A stretch of 64,000 nt of DNA. Origin: a bacterium (lineage in GTDB: Bacteria > Auribacterota > UBA3054). The notes under the pieces were generated by a model. That model did no database searches, was not told the origin of the DNA, and saw nothing but the letters and a program-made list of their open reading frames with translations. The DNA is taken from contig JAFYXV010000002.1 of assembly GCA_017557885.1 (NCBI GenBank), positions 317,056 to 381,055 on the forward strand, written 5' to 3'. Numbering within the stretch: position 1 is the stretch's first letter; each line of letters begins with the position of its first letter. This document shows positions 42,621 to 51,654 of the stretch, in pieces. Made by a program: the position numbers and the translations under genes.

Positions 42621-44324
42621 TTACTGAGCGAGGAAGACTCGGAAGCCGTAGCCGCTGTAGTCGCCGAAATTGGGATTGGCGTAGTCGCGGGCTGCGGAGC
42701 GGCAGTCGGCAGCGGGGCTGTAGCAGCCTCCCCCTCGGAGAGCGCGGTAGGTGGCGGTTTCCGGGCCGGCGGGATCAGTTGCCGAATCGGTGCCCAGGTT
42801 CGCCTGGTACCAGTCGAGACACCATTCCCAGACGTTGCCGTGCATATCGAAAAGGCCCCAGTTGTTGGGAATGAACAAGCCGACGGGCGCATGGCCGGAA
42901 AGAACTTCGCCAGTTTCAGGGTTGCCTCCGCCGTTGTACCAGAAACGGCCGAGAGTCGCCAGATCGGGGTCGTTCTTCGTATCAGTAAGATCCATCCCGT
43001 AGTTCAAAGCCGTGGTTTCCCCTGCCCTGCAGGCGAATTCCCACATGGCTTCCGTGGGAAGATCGAATTTATATCTCGTTTTGGCTCTCAGGATGCCGAA
43101 GAAGGAATCCTCGTCAACTTTGTTGTCGCTGGGCCAGTTGGCGCCTTTTTCTGCGCCGCGGAGCATATTGTAAGAGACTTTCTCCACCGGGTACTTGTCA
43201 GACTGTAAGAAAGAGGGATTCGCTCCGGTGACCAGTTCAAATTGTTTCTGGGTGACTTCAAAAACGCCGGCGTAGAAAGCTTTGGTCAAAACCACTTCGT
43301 GCTGGACTTCGTTATCATCTCTGCCCAGTTCAGAATCGGGGCTGCCGATATTGAAAGTTCCGGAGTCGATCTTCTTAAGAACCATCTTAGTGGTCTTGTA
43401 CTCTTCTGACCAGCCGCCCTGGGGAACGGAATCGAGGGTGCTGACGGGGAAGCTCTGGGCGTCCGGGCCGCCGGAAAGGTCTATGACAAGGTATTCGCCG
43501 TTAATGGGAGGCACTGCCTGCTCCGTTGCTGTCACTTTCACCTTGAAGTTTTCGCTGTACTGGGAATAGAAGGTCTCGTCCGGCACCCAGAAGGTTTTGT
43601 GAGCTCCGGCACCAGAGACTGTTCCGTCGAAGCCCTCCTCCAGGAGCGTGCCTTTTTCCGCCAGGTCGAAGGTGGTTTCACCGTTGTCGAAAGAGCCGCT
43701 GAAAGATATGTCGAAGACCGGACCTTCGTTTTCGGAAGCGAGGGAGTAGTTGATGATGACCAGCCTGTCGAAGGGCCACATCTGAAGAACGCTGACGTCG
43801 CTGACGATGCCGTCGGCTTTGGCGCTGAAAGCAGCCAGCGAAAGAACGGCTAAGATCGCCATGAGGCTCTTAGCGCGTTTCCTGAGGAAAAGCGCGCCAA
43901 GAAAAGTCAGCGCCAAAAAGGCCATAGGCTCCGGCAGGATCGTGACCGCGCGGGTGTACACTTTCTCCTCGGAATCGCTCGTTATCGTCTCCGTAAGAAG
44001 ATACGTGTCGTCGGTCGGGAAATCTTTATAATCTTCGCCGGTGTAATCCCAGGCGACCGTTCCTTCCAGGGCGGTCCCGGACTGATCGGCAAAAACGCTG
44101 GCCGTAACGTTCGGATCTTCCTTGTCCTGCGCGATGATCGTAACAGACTTGGGTTCTCCCTTCGCCAGAGCGCTGCTGTAAGACATCTGATCTGTGGGCA
44201 GAAGCAGGATGGGGTCTTCCGTGATGGGATCGCCGTTGAAACGGGCTCCTTCGGACCAGGCTTCGTCGCAGAAAGCGGAAACGCTTAAAAGCGCCGCCAT
44301 GCTGAATAGAATAACTTTTTTCAT
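42621..44324 (-). CDS. PEP-CTERM-like module fused to a secreted SUMF1 protein
   Basis: 567 residues from ATG 44324 (GGAG ribosome-binding site at a good distance). Residues 1-19 are a signal peptide. Residues 20-125 are a small exported domain. ILPEPMAFLALTFLGALFLRKR (130-150) is a complete PEP-CTERM signal. It is followed at once by a second signal-peptide-like stretch, Met155-AILAVLSLAAFSAKADG. Then come a beta domain (about 175-300) and a SUMF1 domain (about 310-567) with SGTFNIGSP, FEVTQKQFELV, FDLPTEAMWEFACRAGE, DMHGNVWEWCLDW and a final GYGFRVFLAQ. It reads like two genes joined in frame. An internal start at Met155 (43862) is possible, with weak AAGAG upstream. Confidence 0.78.
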   Translation of the reverse strand: MKKVILFSMAALLSVSAFCDEAWSEGARFNGDPITEDPILLLPTDQMSYSSALAKGEPKSVTIIAQDKEDPNVTASVFADQSGTALEGTVAWDYTGEDYKDFPTDDTYLLTETITSDSEEKVYTRAVTILPEPMAFLALTFLGALFLRKRAKSLMAILAVLSLAAFSAKADGIVSDVSVLQMWPFDRLVIINYSLASENEGPVFDISFSGSFDNGETTFDLAEKGTLLEEGFDGTVSGAGAHKTFWVPDETFYSQYSENFKVKVTATEQAVPPINGEYLVIDLSGGPDAQSFPVSTLDSVPQGGWSEEYKTTKMVLKKIDSGTFNIGSPDSELGRDDNEVQHEVVLTKAFYAGVFEVTQKQFELVTGANPSFLQSDKYPVEKVSYNMLRGAEKGANWPSDNKVDEDSFFGILRAKTRYKFDLPTEAMWEFACRAGETTALNYGMDLTDTKNDPDLATLGRFWYNGGGNPETGEVLSGHAPVGLFIPNNWGLFDMHGNVWEWCLDWYQANLGTDSATDPAGPETATYRALRGGGCYSPAADCRSAARDYANPNFGDYSGYGFRVFLAQ

Positions 44325-44399
44325 ATTTGATCTCCGGAGAAACTGAGATTGATTACTCATCTATATAATTTTATCAAAATCAACAATCTTTTTTTCGCT

Positions 44400-45188
44400 T
44401 TATTGCTCCGTTTCGCTTTGCGGAAGCTTGTGTCCGGAAAGAAGCGCGGCCGCGAACTTCCACAAATACCAGGGATTGTATTTGAAATAGCGGACGAAAA
44501 GACGCCTGGGCTCCATCAAAAGGCGGTAGAACCACTCCATGCCGATCTTCTGGAGGAAGGCGGGCGCCTGGGAGGTCTTGCCGGCGTAAAAAGCGAAGGC
44601 CGCGCCCACGGCCGCCATGATGGGGACTTTCAGTTTCGGGGCGATCTCGTCTATGAAGACCTCCTGCTTGGGAGCGCCAAGGCAAACCCAGACGATGTCG
44701 GCTTGGGAGCTGTTGATCTGGCTGATCAGCTCTGTTTGCTCTTCTTCTGTGAGAGGTCTGAAAGGCGGAATGTATGTGCCGACCACGTTGAGATCCGGGA
44801 TCTCTTTTTTGGCTTTGTTAAGGAGGGCGTCCACAGTTTCCTGCGTGCTGCCGTAGAAGAAGTGTTTGATCTCTCCAGGGCGGTGGTTGAGGGCTGTTTC
44901 AAAGAAGGTCGGACCGTAAACCCGATCCTCCATGGGGATCTTGCCGAGCTTTCTGATGGCCCAGACCAGGGGCATGCCGTCGGTGACGGAAAGGGCTTTG
45001 GGATGGTTCACGGCCTTTTTCAATTTCTCGTTCTCTAAGGTCATCATGACCACGTGGACGTTGCAGAAATTGTAGCGGTAAGGCTCGGCGGGCTTCTTTG
45101 CTATTATCTCGTCGGTGATTCTAAGAAGCTCGGCGTAGGTGGTGACGGTAAGCTCGGCGCCGAAAAGATTGGCTCTTTTTATTTTCAT
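44400..45188 (-). CDS. WecG/TagA/CpsF-family glycosyltransferase
   Basis: 262 residues. GT26 enzymes add an N-acetylmannosamine(uronate)-type sugar to a lipid-linked acceptor in exopolysaccharide, teichoic acid or ECA synthesis. Conserved blocks are TVTTYAELL, TDGMPLVWAIRKLG with VYGPTFF, and WVCLGAPKQEVFI; then AVGAAFAFYAG and GMEWFYRLLMEPRRLF. The ATG overlaps the end of the preceding glycosyltransferase gene by 4 bases. The three-transferase block probably builds part of an exopolysaccharide, which fits the PEP-CTERM proteins since exosortase systems are usually linked to EPS loci. Confidence 0.9.
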   Translation of the reverse strand: MKIKRANLFGAELTVTTYAELLRITDEIIAKKPAEPYRYNFCNVHVVMMTLENEKLKKAVNHPKALSVTDGMPLVWAIRKLGKIPMEDRVYGPTFFETALNHRPGEIKHFFYGSTQETVDALLNKAKKEIPDLNVVGTYIPPFRPLTEEEQTELISQINSSQADIVWVCLGAPKQEVFIDEIAPKLKVPIMAAVGAAFAFYAGKTSQAPAFLQKIGMEWFYRLLMEPRRLFVRYFKYNPWYLWKFAAALLSGHKLPQSETEQ

Positions 45189-46321
45189 GCTTTGAGCTTC
45201 TCCTCCATCAAAGCTTCAGCCTGCCTGAAACCCTCGGCCATCTTGTCGTAGGTCCAGCCGGCGATCTTAGTTTTGGCGTTTTTGGAAAGCGTAGTTCTGA
45301 GTTCCTTATCTTCAACGAGTTTCTCGATGGCTTTGGCTAATTTTATGGGATCTCTTTCCGGGACGATGAAGCCTGTCTTGCCGTCTTCCACCAGGCCGCC
45401 CGCGGCGGCGCCCACGGAATCCGTGGCTATAACCACGCAGCCCTGGTTCATGCATTCGTTGACCACGAGGCCCCAGGGTTCCTTGAAGGTCTTGGTGGTG
45501 ACGGAGGGCACGGCGACGATATCTGAGATCGCGTAATAAGCGTAGAGCTTGTCGTTGGGAACGTAGTCTCCGAATTGGACCGGAAGCTTGTTTTCCCTGG
45601 CAAAATTTTCGTATTTCTCTTTTTCCGGGCCGTGGCCCAAAATGATTGTCCGGGGAGGATCCTTCAGGAGCGTCAGGGCTTTCAGAAGATCGTTCACGCC
45701 CTTCTCTTCGCAAATACGGCCTATGAAAAGCAGCGTGGTCTTGTTTTGGGAAAGCTGGAATTTTTCCCTAAGTTCAGCAATTTCGTCAGCATCCGGCGTT
45801 TTCGCGTAGAGCTCGTTGTCGGCGGTGTTCTGGGCGATGAAGATCCGGTCTTCCTTCATGCCGCGGGAAACGAGGTAGGCTTTGATGTGAGTGCCGTAAA
45901 CGATGGCGAAGTCGGCGTGGCGGTAGATGAAGTCTGTCAGGGGCCTGGTGGCGGTGTGGAAGGGCGTTCTGGGATGATACCAGAGGCCGGTCCAGATGCC
46001 GAAGGGAATGCCCCTCAATCTGGCGATGATGTAGCCGAGGAAAATGAAGGCGGCGCCGTTGAAGCCCTGAATGATCCCCTGCGTGTCTTTGGAAAAGAGG
46101 ACTTTTACGTAGCGCCAGAGTATGGTCAGTTTGTTGGCGCCGTCGTCAGCAAGATAGATGTTTTCTGCTTTTTTCTCGCCCTGGGCGTTGCTGGACTCCC
46201 AGTATTTTTCAGTGCCGGCGGAATAAAAAAGGATCTTTAATTTCAGTTCGTCATTCAGGATCTTGTAGAGCTTGATCCTGTAAAAGGGGCAGAAGTTGGT
46301 GACGAGCAGAAAATTTTTCAT
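45185..46321 (-). CDS. Glycosyltransferase family 4-like protein
   Basis: 378 residues with a GT-B fold. N-terminal domain: MKNFLLVTNFCPFYRIKLY. The C-terminal donor domain has LLFIGRICEEKGVNDLLKAL, then ILGHGPEKEKYE and the acidic EPWGLVVNECMNQG motif (family E-x7-E), then DGKTGFIVP. Retaining transferases of this group add a hexose or derivative to a growing glycan on the cytoplasmic face of the membrane. Donor and acceptor cannot be read from sequence. It overlaps both neighbours by 4 bases. Confidence 0.88.
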   Translation of the reverse strand: MKNFLLVTNFCPFYRIKLYKILNDELKLKILFYSAGTEKYWESSNAQGEKKAENIYLADDGANKLTILWRYVKVLFSKDTQGIIQGFNGAAFIFLGYIIARLRGIPFGIWTGLWYHPRTPFHTATRPLTDFIYRHADFAIVYGTHIKAYLVSRGMKEDRIFIAQNTADNELYAKTPDADEIAELREKFQLSQNKTTLLFIGRICEEKGVNDLLKALTLLKDPPRTIILGHGPEKEKYENFARENKLPVQFGDYVPNDKLYAYYAISDIVAVPSVTTKTFKEPWGLVVNECMNQGCVVIATDSVGAAAGGLVEDGKTGFIVPERDPIKLAKAIEKLVEDKELRTTLSKNAKTKIAGWTYDKMAEGFRQAEALMEEKLKA

Positions 46322-47526
46322 AGCTCGTCGTCCAGCATGCAGGATAGAAGCAGAGGATTCTCGCCTTTCTTCTTGGCTATGACGTACTCGTAGATCTCTT
46401 TCAGGTGGGCCAGGTTCGCTTCCTTGGAAAATTCTTTCTCGCCGTAGGAGGCCACGTGATCCCGCATGGCCTTGATCTCTTCCTTGGCGGCGTAGAGGCT
46501 CGAGATGCGCTCCCTGAGCTCCTCCACGTTGCCGGGAGTGAAGAGCCAGCCTACGTCGGGAGGCAGCAGGGCCGGCAGGCCGCCGATCCTGGAAGCCAAA
46601 ACGGGTGTCCCCAGCCTCAGGGAGTCGATGACGGTCACGGGGCAGTTCTCATAGCACTCCGAAGGGAAGACCGTGACGAGAGCCCGGGCCATGTAATAAT
46701 TGCACACGTCCGGCGGCTGGTATCCCAGGAAAGTCACGTTGGGATTGGGATTCTCCTTCATATAAGCCGCCACCTGGTCGTCCAGCGGGCCGTTGCCGAT
46801 CATCTTGACGGGAATGTTCAGCCCGAGGACGGCTTTCAGCATGGTCATGACGCCCTTTTCCTGGGAGAAGCGGCCCACGAAAAGGAAATAATCCTCGCAG
46901 CGGGCTTCCGGATCCGGCGAAGCGTCGGAACTGTTGGGCTTGGCGCAGACCGTGGCGTAGCCGGCGCGGCGGTAGAGCCTGGCGGAAAACTTGTTCAGGG
47001 CGATGATGCAGTCGATCTTCTTGAAGGTGCCGAGAAAATAATGGAAGCGCAGTATGAGCGCGTACCAGAGGGTATAAAGCCTGCTGTCCCTGAGGCAGCG
47101 GCGGGATACGCACTTCAGCATGGTCTGGCCGAATTTTCGCTCGCAGGGCTTGCCGTGGCAGAAAAGCAGTCCGTTGGGACAGAAGAAGCGGAAGTTGTGC
47201 ACGGTCTCGACGACCGGCACGCCCTTCACATAAAAGACGATGTATATGGTGGGAGAAAGAAGCGGGAAAACGTTGTGGACATGGGCCACGTCGGGTTTTT
47301 CCCTGTCGATGATGTCGCTCAGTTCATGGGCGGTCTTCCAGTTGTAAAAGCCGCCCAGGAAGGCGCAGAGTTTTTTCCAGGGGCTGTAGTCGGCGATGAG
47401 AGCGCTGTCCCTCAGAAAAGGGATCACGGTGTGCCCTGCCTGGCGAAGCATCTCCATCTCTTTCTGAGCAACGGAATCTTCGCCGCCTCTCTGGGAATAG
47501 AAGTTATGACAGAAAAGTATTTTCAA
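46318..47526 (-). CDS. Glycosyltransferase family 4 protein
   Basis: 402 residues, GT-B fold. N-terminal KILFCHNFYSQRGGEDSV is a typical GT4 start with a glycine-rich acceptor loop. The middle region has ETVHNFRFFCPNGLLFC and several cysteines. The C-terminal half has LFVGRFSQEKGVMTMLKAV, VKMIGNGPL, VFPSECYENCPVTVIDSL and GWLFTPG. Likely acts with the two transferases downstream in exopolysaccharide assembly. A lipoprotein gene ends 1 base upstream of its ATG. Confidence 0.88.
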   Translation of the reverse strand: MKILFCHNFYSQRGGEDSVAQKEMEMLRQAGHTVIPFLRDSALIADYSPWKKLCAFLGGFYNWKTAHELSDIIDREKPDVAHVHNVFPLLSPTIYIVFYVKGVPVVETVHNFRFFCPNGLLFCHGKPCERKFGQTMLKCVSRRCLRDSRLYTLWYALILRFHYFLGTFKKIDCIIALNKFSARLYRRAGYATVCAKPNSSDASPDPEARCEDYFLFVGRFSQEKGVMTMLKAVLGLNIPVKMIGNGPLDDQVAAYMKENPNPNVTFLGYQPPDVCNYYMARALVTVFPSECYENCPVTVIDSLRLGTPVLASRIGGLPALLPPDVGWLFTPGNVEELRERISSLYAAKEEIKAMRDHVASYGEKEFSKEANLAHLKEIYEYVIAKKKGENPLLLSCMLDDEL

Positions 47527-47527
47527 A

Positions 47528-48250
47528 TTATAACTCGTCGGTCATTTCCAAACCTTCGATGGAGGTGGGAAGATCCCCCACGTCCGGGCTCATCTGCACG
47601 ATGATGTCGCGCCTGGCCTGGACCAAAACTTTTTTGACGGCGTCGTTCAAAAGCTGCATGCAGTAAGCGTCGCCGGCTTCCAGGTAATTCTTGTCCTTGC
47701 CTTCTTTGACCGCTTCAAAATCCTGCATGGCGTGACGAATGACAAAAGAGTCGCGGAATTCGTATTTGCGGGCCATGACGCGTTTTTCCTGCAGCGTGTC
47801 CACCATGTCCACCCTGACGGCGACTCTCACGGTGTAGCGCATTCTCTTCCAAAGCTTGTCGTCGCTCACCGGGGATTCGGGAACGCCCATGACGTACGCG
47901 TGGTAAATCTCGCCAGCCACTCTGACGGATCTTTCCTGGCCGGGGGTGTAGTTGGCGGAATCCACCACGTCCAATCCGGCGTTGGAAAGCTCAAGCTGCA
48001 GAAGCCTGGTGAGGCTTACGTAAAGCGGTTCCTCCAGAACGCCGTCCTCGCTGTAGAAGGCGCCGTCCAGAGGATCAGCTGGCCCCACTCTTTCCTGGGA
48101 GGGGCGGCGGTCTATAAGGTCTCTCACCGTGACGGTGACTTTGTTCCTGAGATCCAGGTTGCCCGGAGGATCCAGCACGTAAGTGACGGCGTATTTATCC
48201 GCGCAGGCGCATAAAAAGAGAGCCGCTAAGATGATGATGAGATTGCGCAT
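47528..48250 (-). CDS. Envelope lipoprotein of unknown function
   Basis: 240 residues, signal sequence with lipobox LCAC (Cys15 region). The mature N-terminus has a VTYVLDPPGNLDLRNKVTVTVRD strand pair, followed by YVSLTRLLQLELSNAGLDVV and alternating strands (RVAGEIYHAYVMG, RYTVRVAVRVDMVDT). This resembles outer-membrane lipoproteins that compute a helper-type beta fold (YajG- or LpoB-like), but no firm assignment is possible. It lies 6 bases downstream of metK and 1 base upstream of the glycosyltransferase gene, so it may belong to polysaccharide export. Confidence 0.6.
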   Translation of the reverse strand: MRNLIIILAALFLCACADKYAVTYVLDPPGNLDLRNKVTVTVRDLIDRRPSQERVGPADPLDGAFYSEDGVLEEPLYVSLTRLLQLELSNAGLDVVDSANYTPGQERSVRVAGEIYHAYVMGVPESPVSDDKLWKRMRYTVRVAVRVDMVDTLQEKRVMARKYEFRDSFVIRHAMQDFEAVKEGKDKNYLEAGDAYCMQLLNDAVKKVLVQARRDIIVQMSPDVGDLPTSIEGLEMTDEL

Positions 48251-48256
48251 GCTGCC

Positions 48257-49450
48257 TCACTTCAGGTTGGCCTTTTTGCGAAGAGTCTCCGCCATGTCGG
48301 TCTTTTCCCAGGTGTAGCCCTGGTTCTCGATGCCGAAATGTCCGTATTTGGCGGTCTTCAGGTAAATGGGGCGCAGAAGGTCTAATTTTGCGATGATGGC
48401 GGAGGGCCTGAGGTCGAAGGTCTCTTTTATGATCTTCTCTATCGCCCTGTCGCTGATTTTTCCGGTGCCGAAGGTGTTGACGTTCAGGGAAAGCGGATCG
48501 GCTTTGCCGATGGCGTAGGAAACCTGGACTTCGCACTGTTTGGCAAGTCCCGCTTTCACCACGTTCTTGGCCACGTAGCGCATCATGTAGGCGGCGCTGC
48601 GGTCAACTTTGCTGGGGTCTTTGCCGGAGAAGGCTCCGCCGCCGTGGCGGCCCATGCCGCCGTAGGTGTCAACGATGATCTTGCGGCCGGTCAGGCCCGC
48701 GTCGCCGTGCGGCCCGCCTATCACGAAGCGGCCGGTTGGGTTGATGTGGACGATGGTGTTTTTGTCCAGCATCTTCGGGGGGATGACTTTCTCGATGACT
48801 TCTTTCTGAAGAGTCTTTACGATCTCAGATCTTTTCACCTTGGCGTCGTGCTGGGTGGAGATGACGATGGTGTGGACTCTCAAGGGCTTCCCGTCCTGGG
48901 AATATTCGATGGTGACCTGGGATTTGCAGTCGGGCCTGAGCCAGGCGATTTTGCCCTTCTGCCTCAGTTCCGTAAGTTTGTTGATAAGAGCCCTGGCGTA
49001 GGTTATGGGCATGGGCATCAGCTGCGGCGTTTCCGTGGTGGCGTAGCCGAACATCATGCCCTGGTCGCCGGCGCCCTGCTCTCTGTGCAAGCCCTTGTCA
49101 TGGGAGACGCCCATGTCGATGTCGGGGGACTGTCTGTTCAGACAGGCCATGACCGCGCAGCCTTTTCCGTCGAAGCAGAGGGCCGGGTCGTCGTAGCCGA
49201 TGTCGTTGATGGTCTTGCGGGCTATTTCCTGGAAATTCAGATTGGCTTTGGTGGTAATTTCCCCCGAGATGACGACCAGTCCGGTGGCGGCCATGGTCTC
49301 GCAGGCTACGCGGCTTCCCTTATCCTGGCGCAGCGCTTCGTCTAGAATAGCGTCGGATATCTGATCGCAGACCTTGTCGGGGTGACCCATTGAAACACAT
49401 TCGGAAGTGAAAAGATAATTCCCTTCCCGGCTCGTTGCTTCCTTAGCCAT
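48257..49450 (-). CDS. metK: S-adenosylmethionine synthetase
   Basis: 397 residues. Makes SAM from methionine and ATP, supplying among others the three radical SAM enzymes encoded here. Motifs: [20 protein letters not shown] at the start, [16 protein letters not shown] (methionine-adenosine loop), [17 protein letters not shown] and [16 protein letters not shown] (phosphate-binding). AGGAGA lies before the ATG. A TATAAT (minus strand, 49501-49506) lies in the 75-base gap after dnaB; no SAM riboswitch fits in that short space. Confidence 0.96.
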   Translation of the reverse strand: MAKEATSREGNYLFTSECVSMGHPDKVCDQISDAILDEALRQDKGSRVACETMAATGLVVISGEITTKANLNFQEIARKTINDIGYDDPALCFDGKGCAVMACLNRQSPDIDMGVSHDKGLHREQGAGDQGMMFGYATTETPQLMPMPITYARALINKLTELRQKGKIAWLRPDCKSQVTIEYSQDGKPLRVHTIVISTQHDAKVKRSEIVKTLQKEVIEKVIPPKMLDKNTIVHINPTGRFVIGGPHGDAGLTGRKIIVDTYGGMGRHGGGAFSGKDPSKVDRSAAYMMRYVAKNVVKAGLAKQCEVQVSYAIGKADPLSLNVNTFGTGKISDRAIEKIIKETFDLRPSAIIAKLDLLRPIYLKTAKYGHFGIENQGYTWEKTDMAETLRKKANLK

Positions 49451-49525
49451 AATAATCTCCTAGCTTTTGGATTGCTTAATAAAAAAATACTTTCTTAATT
49501 ATTATAGCCTTTTTGCCCCGGATTT

Positions 49526-50902
49526 TTATTTTTCGGCCACTCCGTCCGTGAAACGGGCGTATTCCGGATTGAAGATCATCTTGATCGTGCCTGTGGGGCC
49601 GTTGCGCTGCTTGGCTATGATCACTTCCGCATCGTCAACGGAAGCTTCTTTGTTGTAATAATTTGGACGGTAGAGCATCATGACCATGTCGGCGTCCTGC
49701 TCTATGGATCCGGATTCTCTCAGGTGCGAGAGCTGCGGGCGGTTGCCTTTTTCAGAGCCCTGCTCCGCCTGGCGGTTGAGCTGGGAAAGCGCGATGACGG
49801 GAACTTTCAGTTCCACGGCCAGGGATTTCAGGGAACGGGAAATGTAGCTGATCTCCTGAACTCTGTTGTCCTTGAACTGCTTGTCGCTGCCGGCGGAAAG
49901 AAGCTGGATGTAATCCACGAAAATGGCCGCGAAATTGGGGCACTTGGCCCTCAGGAGCTGGCAGCGGCTCTTGATGTCGATGGGCGTCAGGGACGGCGAG
50001 GAATCGATGAAGAGATCCAGCTCCTTGATGTTGCCGGCAGCCCTCACGATCTTGCTGTAATCCGCCGCGGTCATGTCGCCCCTTCTCAAGTTCTGGCCGC
50101 GCACTCCCGCCCGGGAGGACAGAAGGCGGCGCACCAGTTCGTCTGGGCCCATTTCCAGGGAGAAAAACGCCACCGCGGCTTTGTTCTTCTCGGCCACGTG
50201 CTCAGCCAGGTTCAGGGCCAGGGCGGTCTTGCCCATGGAGGGACGGGCGGCCAATATTATGAGCTCCCCGGGATGGAAGCCGGCGGTCATGGTGTTGATG
50301 TCCCTGAATCCGGTGTCCAGTCCCGTGACCGTAGCGCCCTTCTGGCGGGCCTTGGTCAGCTTCTCCAGCATCTCGATGTTGGGCAGCATAAGCTCCCCGA
50401 CCGAGAGGAAGCCCTTGTTGCGGTCTTTCAGAAGACCGACCATGTTCTGCTCCGCTTCCGAGATGATCTCCTTGGCGTTGCGGCCGCTGGTGTTGCATTC
50501 GCTGATCGCCTTGCGGCAGGTGACCACCAGTTCCCTCAAAAGAGCTTTGTCCTGAACGATGTCGGCGTAATACTCGATGTTCTCGGTGGTGGGCACGCAC
50601 TCCACCAGCGCGGCCAAATAGGCGGGCCCGCCTGCGTTCAGGTAGGCTTCATTGCCCTGGAGGGCGTCGTTGACGGTGACTACGTCAACCGCCTCCTTGC
50701 CGTCGAATTTCGAGCGAATGACGGAGAAGATCTCCCGGTGCGCAGGCTCGGTGAAGGAGTCGCGCGTCACGAAGCCGAAGGCTTTGGCGCGCGCCACTTC
50801 ATCAATGAGCATGCATCCCAGGACGCAGCGCTCCGCTTCAAGGTTTTTCGGAGGCTCGTAGTTCGTCAGGGACGCGGGTACTTCGCGTTCGGGAGAAGCC
50901 AT
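49526..50902 (-). CDS. dnaB: Replicative DNA helicase
   Basis: 458 residues. N-terminal DnaB domain starts NLEAERCVLGCMLIDE; a linker helix is near 150-180. The RecA-like C-terminal domain has Walker A ARPSMGKTALALNLA, Walker B AIFVDYIQLLS and SQLNRQAEQGSEKGNRP (H4 loop). The final HLRESGSIEQDADMVMMLYR is a DnaB hallmark. It moves 5'-3' on the lagging strand as a hexamer. No intein was found. It is the last gene of the ribosomal-protein cluster, 11 bases after rplI. Confidence 0.96.
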   Translation of the reverse strand: MASPEREVPASLTNYEPPKNLEAERCVLGCMLIDEVARAKAFGFVTRDSFTEPAHREIFSVIRSKFDGKEAVDVVTVNDALQGNEAYLNAGGPAYLAALVECVPTTENIEYYADIVQDKALLRELVVTCRKAISECNTSGRNAKEIISEAEQNMVGLLKDRNKGFLSVGELMLPNIEMLEKLTKARQKGATVTGLDTGFRDINTMTAGFHPGELIILAARPSMGKTALALNLAEHVAEKNKAAVAFFSLEMGPDELVRRLLSSRAGVRGQNLRRGDMTAADYSKIVRAAGNIKELDLFIDSSPSLTPIDIKSRCQLLRAKCPNFAAIFVDYIQLLSAGSDKQFKDNRVQEISYISRSLKSLAVELKVPVIALSQLNRQAEQGSEKGNRPQLSHLRESGSIEQDADMVMMLYRPNYYNKEASVDDAEVIIAKQRNGPTGTIKMIFNPEYARFTDGVAEK

Positions 50903-50913
50903 AAAAAGGAAAA

Positions 50914-51357
50914 TTATTCGCTAACGACGAAAACTTTCAGCTGAGCGCTGACTTCCGCATGCAGCTTGACTTCCACGGTGGTGAGGCCGAGCTGCTTGAT
51001 GGGAGTCTCGAGGAGGATCTTCTTGCTGTCGACGACGACGTTCTGGGCTTCCAGTTCGTCGGCGATGTCTTTGGCGGTGACGGAGCCGAAGAGCTTCTCG
51101 TCTTCACCGGCCTTGCGGGCCAGCTGAACGGTGATGTCTTCCAGTTTCTTGGCCATTTCCTGGCAGGCTTCCAGTTCCTTGGCTTCCTCGATGCGGCGGC
51201 GGCGGACTATGGCCTCGATCTGGTCTTTGGCGTCCTGGGTGGGTTTGTCAGCCAGCTTCTTGGGAAGCAGATAATTGCGGGCGTAACCTTCGGAAACGTT
51301 GACGATCTCGCCGGCTTTGCCGAGCTTGGGAATATCTACACGTAAAATCAGTTCCAT
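50914..51357 (-). CDS. rplI: 50S ribosomal protein L9
   Basis: 147 residues. The N-terminal rRNA-binding domain LILRVDIPKLGKAGEIVNVSEGYARNYLLP is the L9 signature. A long connecting helix and the C-terminal domain (FGSVTAKDIADEL, IKQLGLTTVEVKLHAEVSA) complete it. It sits between rpsR and dnaB as in many bacteria. Start preceded by AAGGAA. Confidence 0.96.
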   Translation of the reverse strand: MELILRVDIPKLGKAGEIVNVSEGYARNYLLPKKLADKPTQDAKDQIEAIVRRRRIEEAKELEACQEMAKKLEDITVQLARKAGEDEKLFGSVTAKDIADELEAQNVVVDSKKILLETPIKQLGLTTVEVKLHAEVSAQLKVFVVSE

Positions 51358-51375
51358 AATTCCTTCCTTAAAAAA

Positions 51376-51615
51376 TTAGTCTTCGTTGCGCACGTCGCCC
51401 ACGTAAGGGAGCAGCGCCATAAAGCGAGCCTGTTTAACAGCCTTGGCCAGTTTGCGCTGGCACTTGGCACAGTTGCCGGTGACGTAACGGGGCACGATGC
51501 GGCCGTAGTCGGTCAGAAAATCCTTCAAAGATTCGACGTCTTTGTAGTCGATGGTCTTCTTCTCCTGGCAAAATTTGCAGGGCAGTTTTTCAATTTTTCT
51601 TCTTTTTACAGTCAT
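51376..51615 (-). CDS. rpsR: 30S ribosomal protein S18
   Basis: 79 residues. The C-terminal rRNA-binding block [27 protein letters not shown] is diagnostic. The N-terminus keeps CKFC, and together with CAKC gives a possible zinc site, as in the C+ form of S18. The start carries a basic patch (TVKRRKIEK). It lies 18 bases upstream of rplI. Confidence 0.95.
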   Translation of the reverse strand: MTVKRRKIEKLPCKFCQEKKTIDYKDVESLKDFLTDYGRIVPRYVTGNCAKCQRKLAKAVKQARFMALLPYVGDVRNED

Positions 51616-51654
51616 TGTTTTTGTCCGTATATGGATTTTAAGGTTAATTTTTTA

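Noticed and set aside
42608-42892. N-terminal extension of the second DUF3791 protein
   Set aside because: The extra residues are Pro/Thr/Ser-rich shadow of the SUMF1 gene read in another frame; the ribosome-binding site supports the start at 42607.
38977-44324. Diversity-generating retroelement with SUMF1 variable proteins
   Set aside because: No reverse transcriptase, no accessory gene and no template/variable repeat pair was found in the window; the three SUMF1 C-termini differ broadly rather than at adenines only. Kept only as a question in the findings.
49451-49525. SAM riboswitch before metK
   Set aside because: The gap after dnaB is only 75 bases and shows no multi-helix fold.
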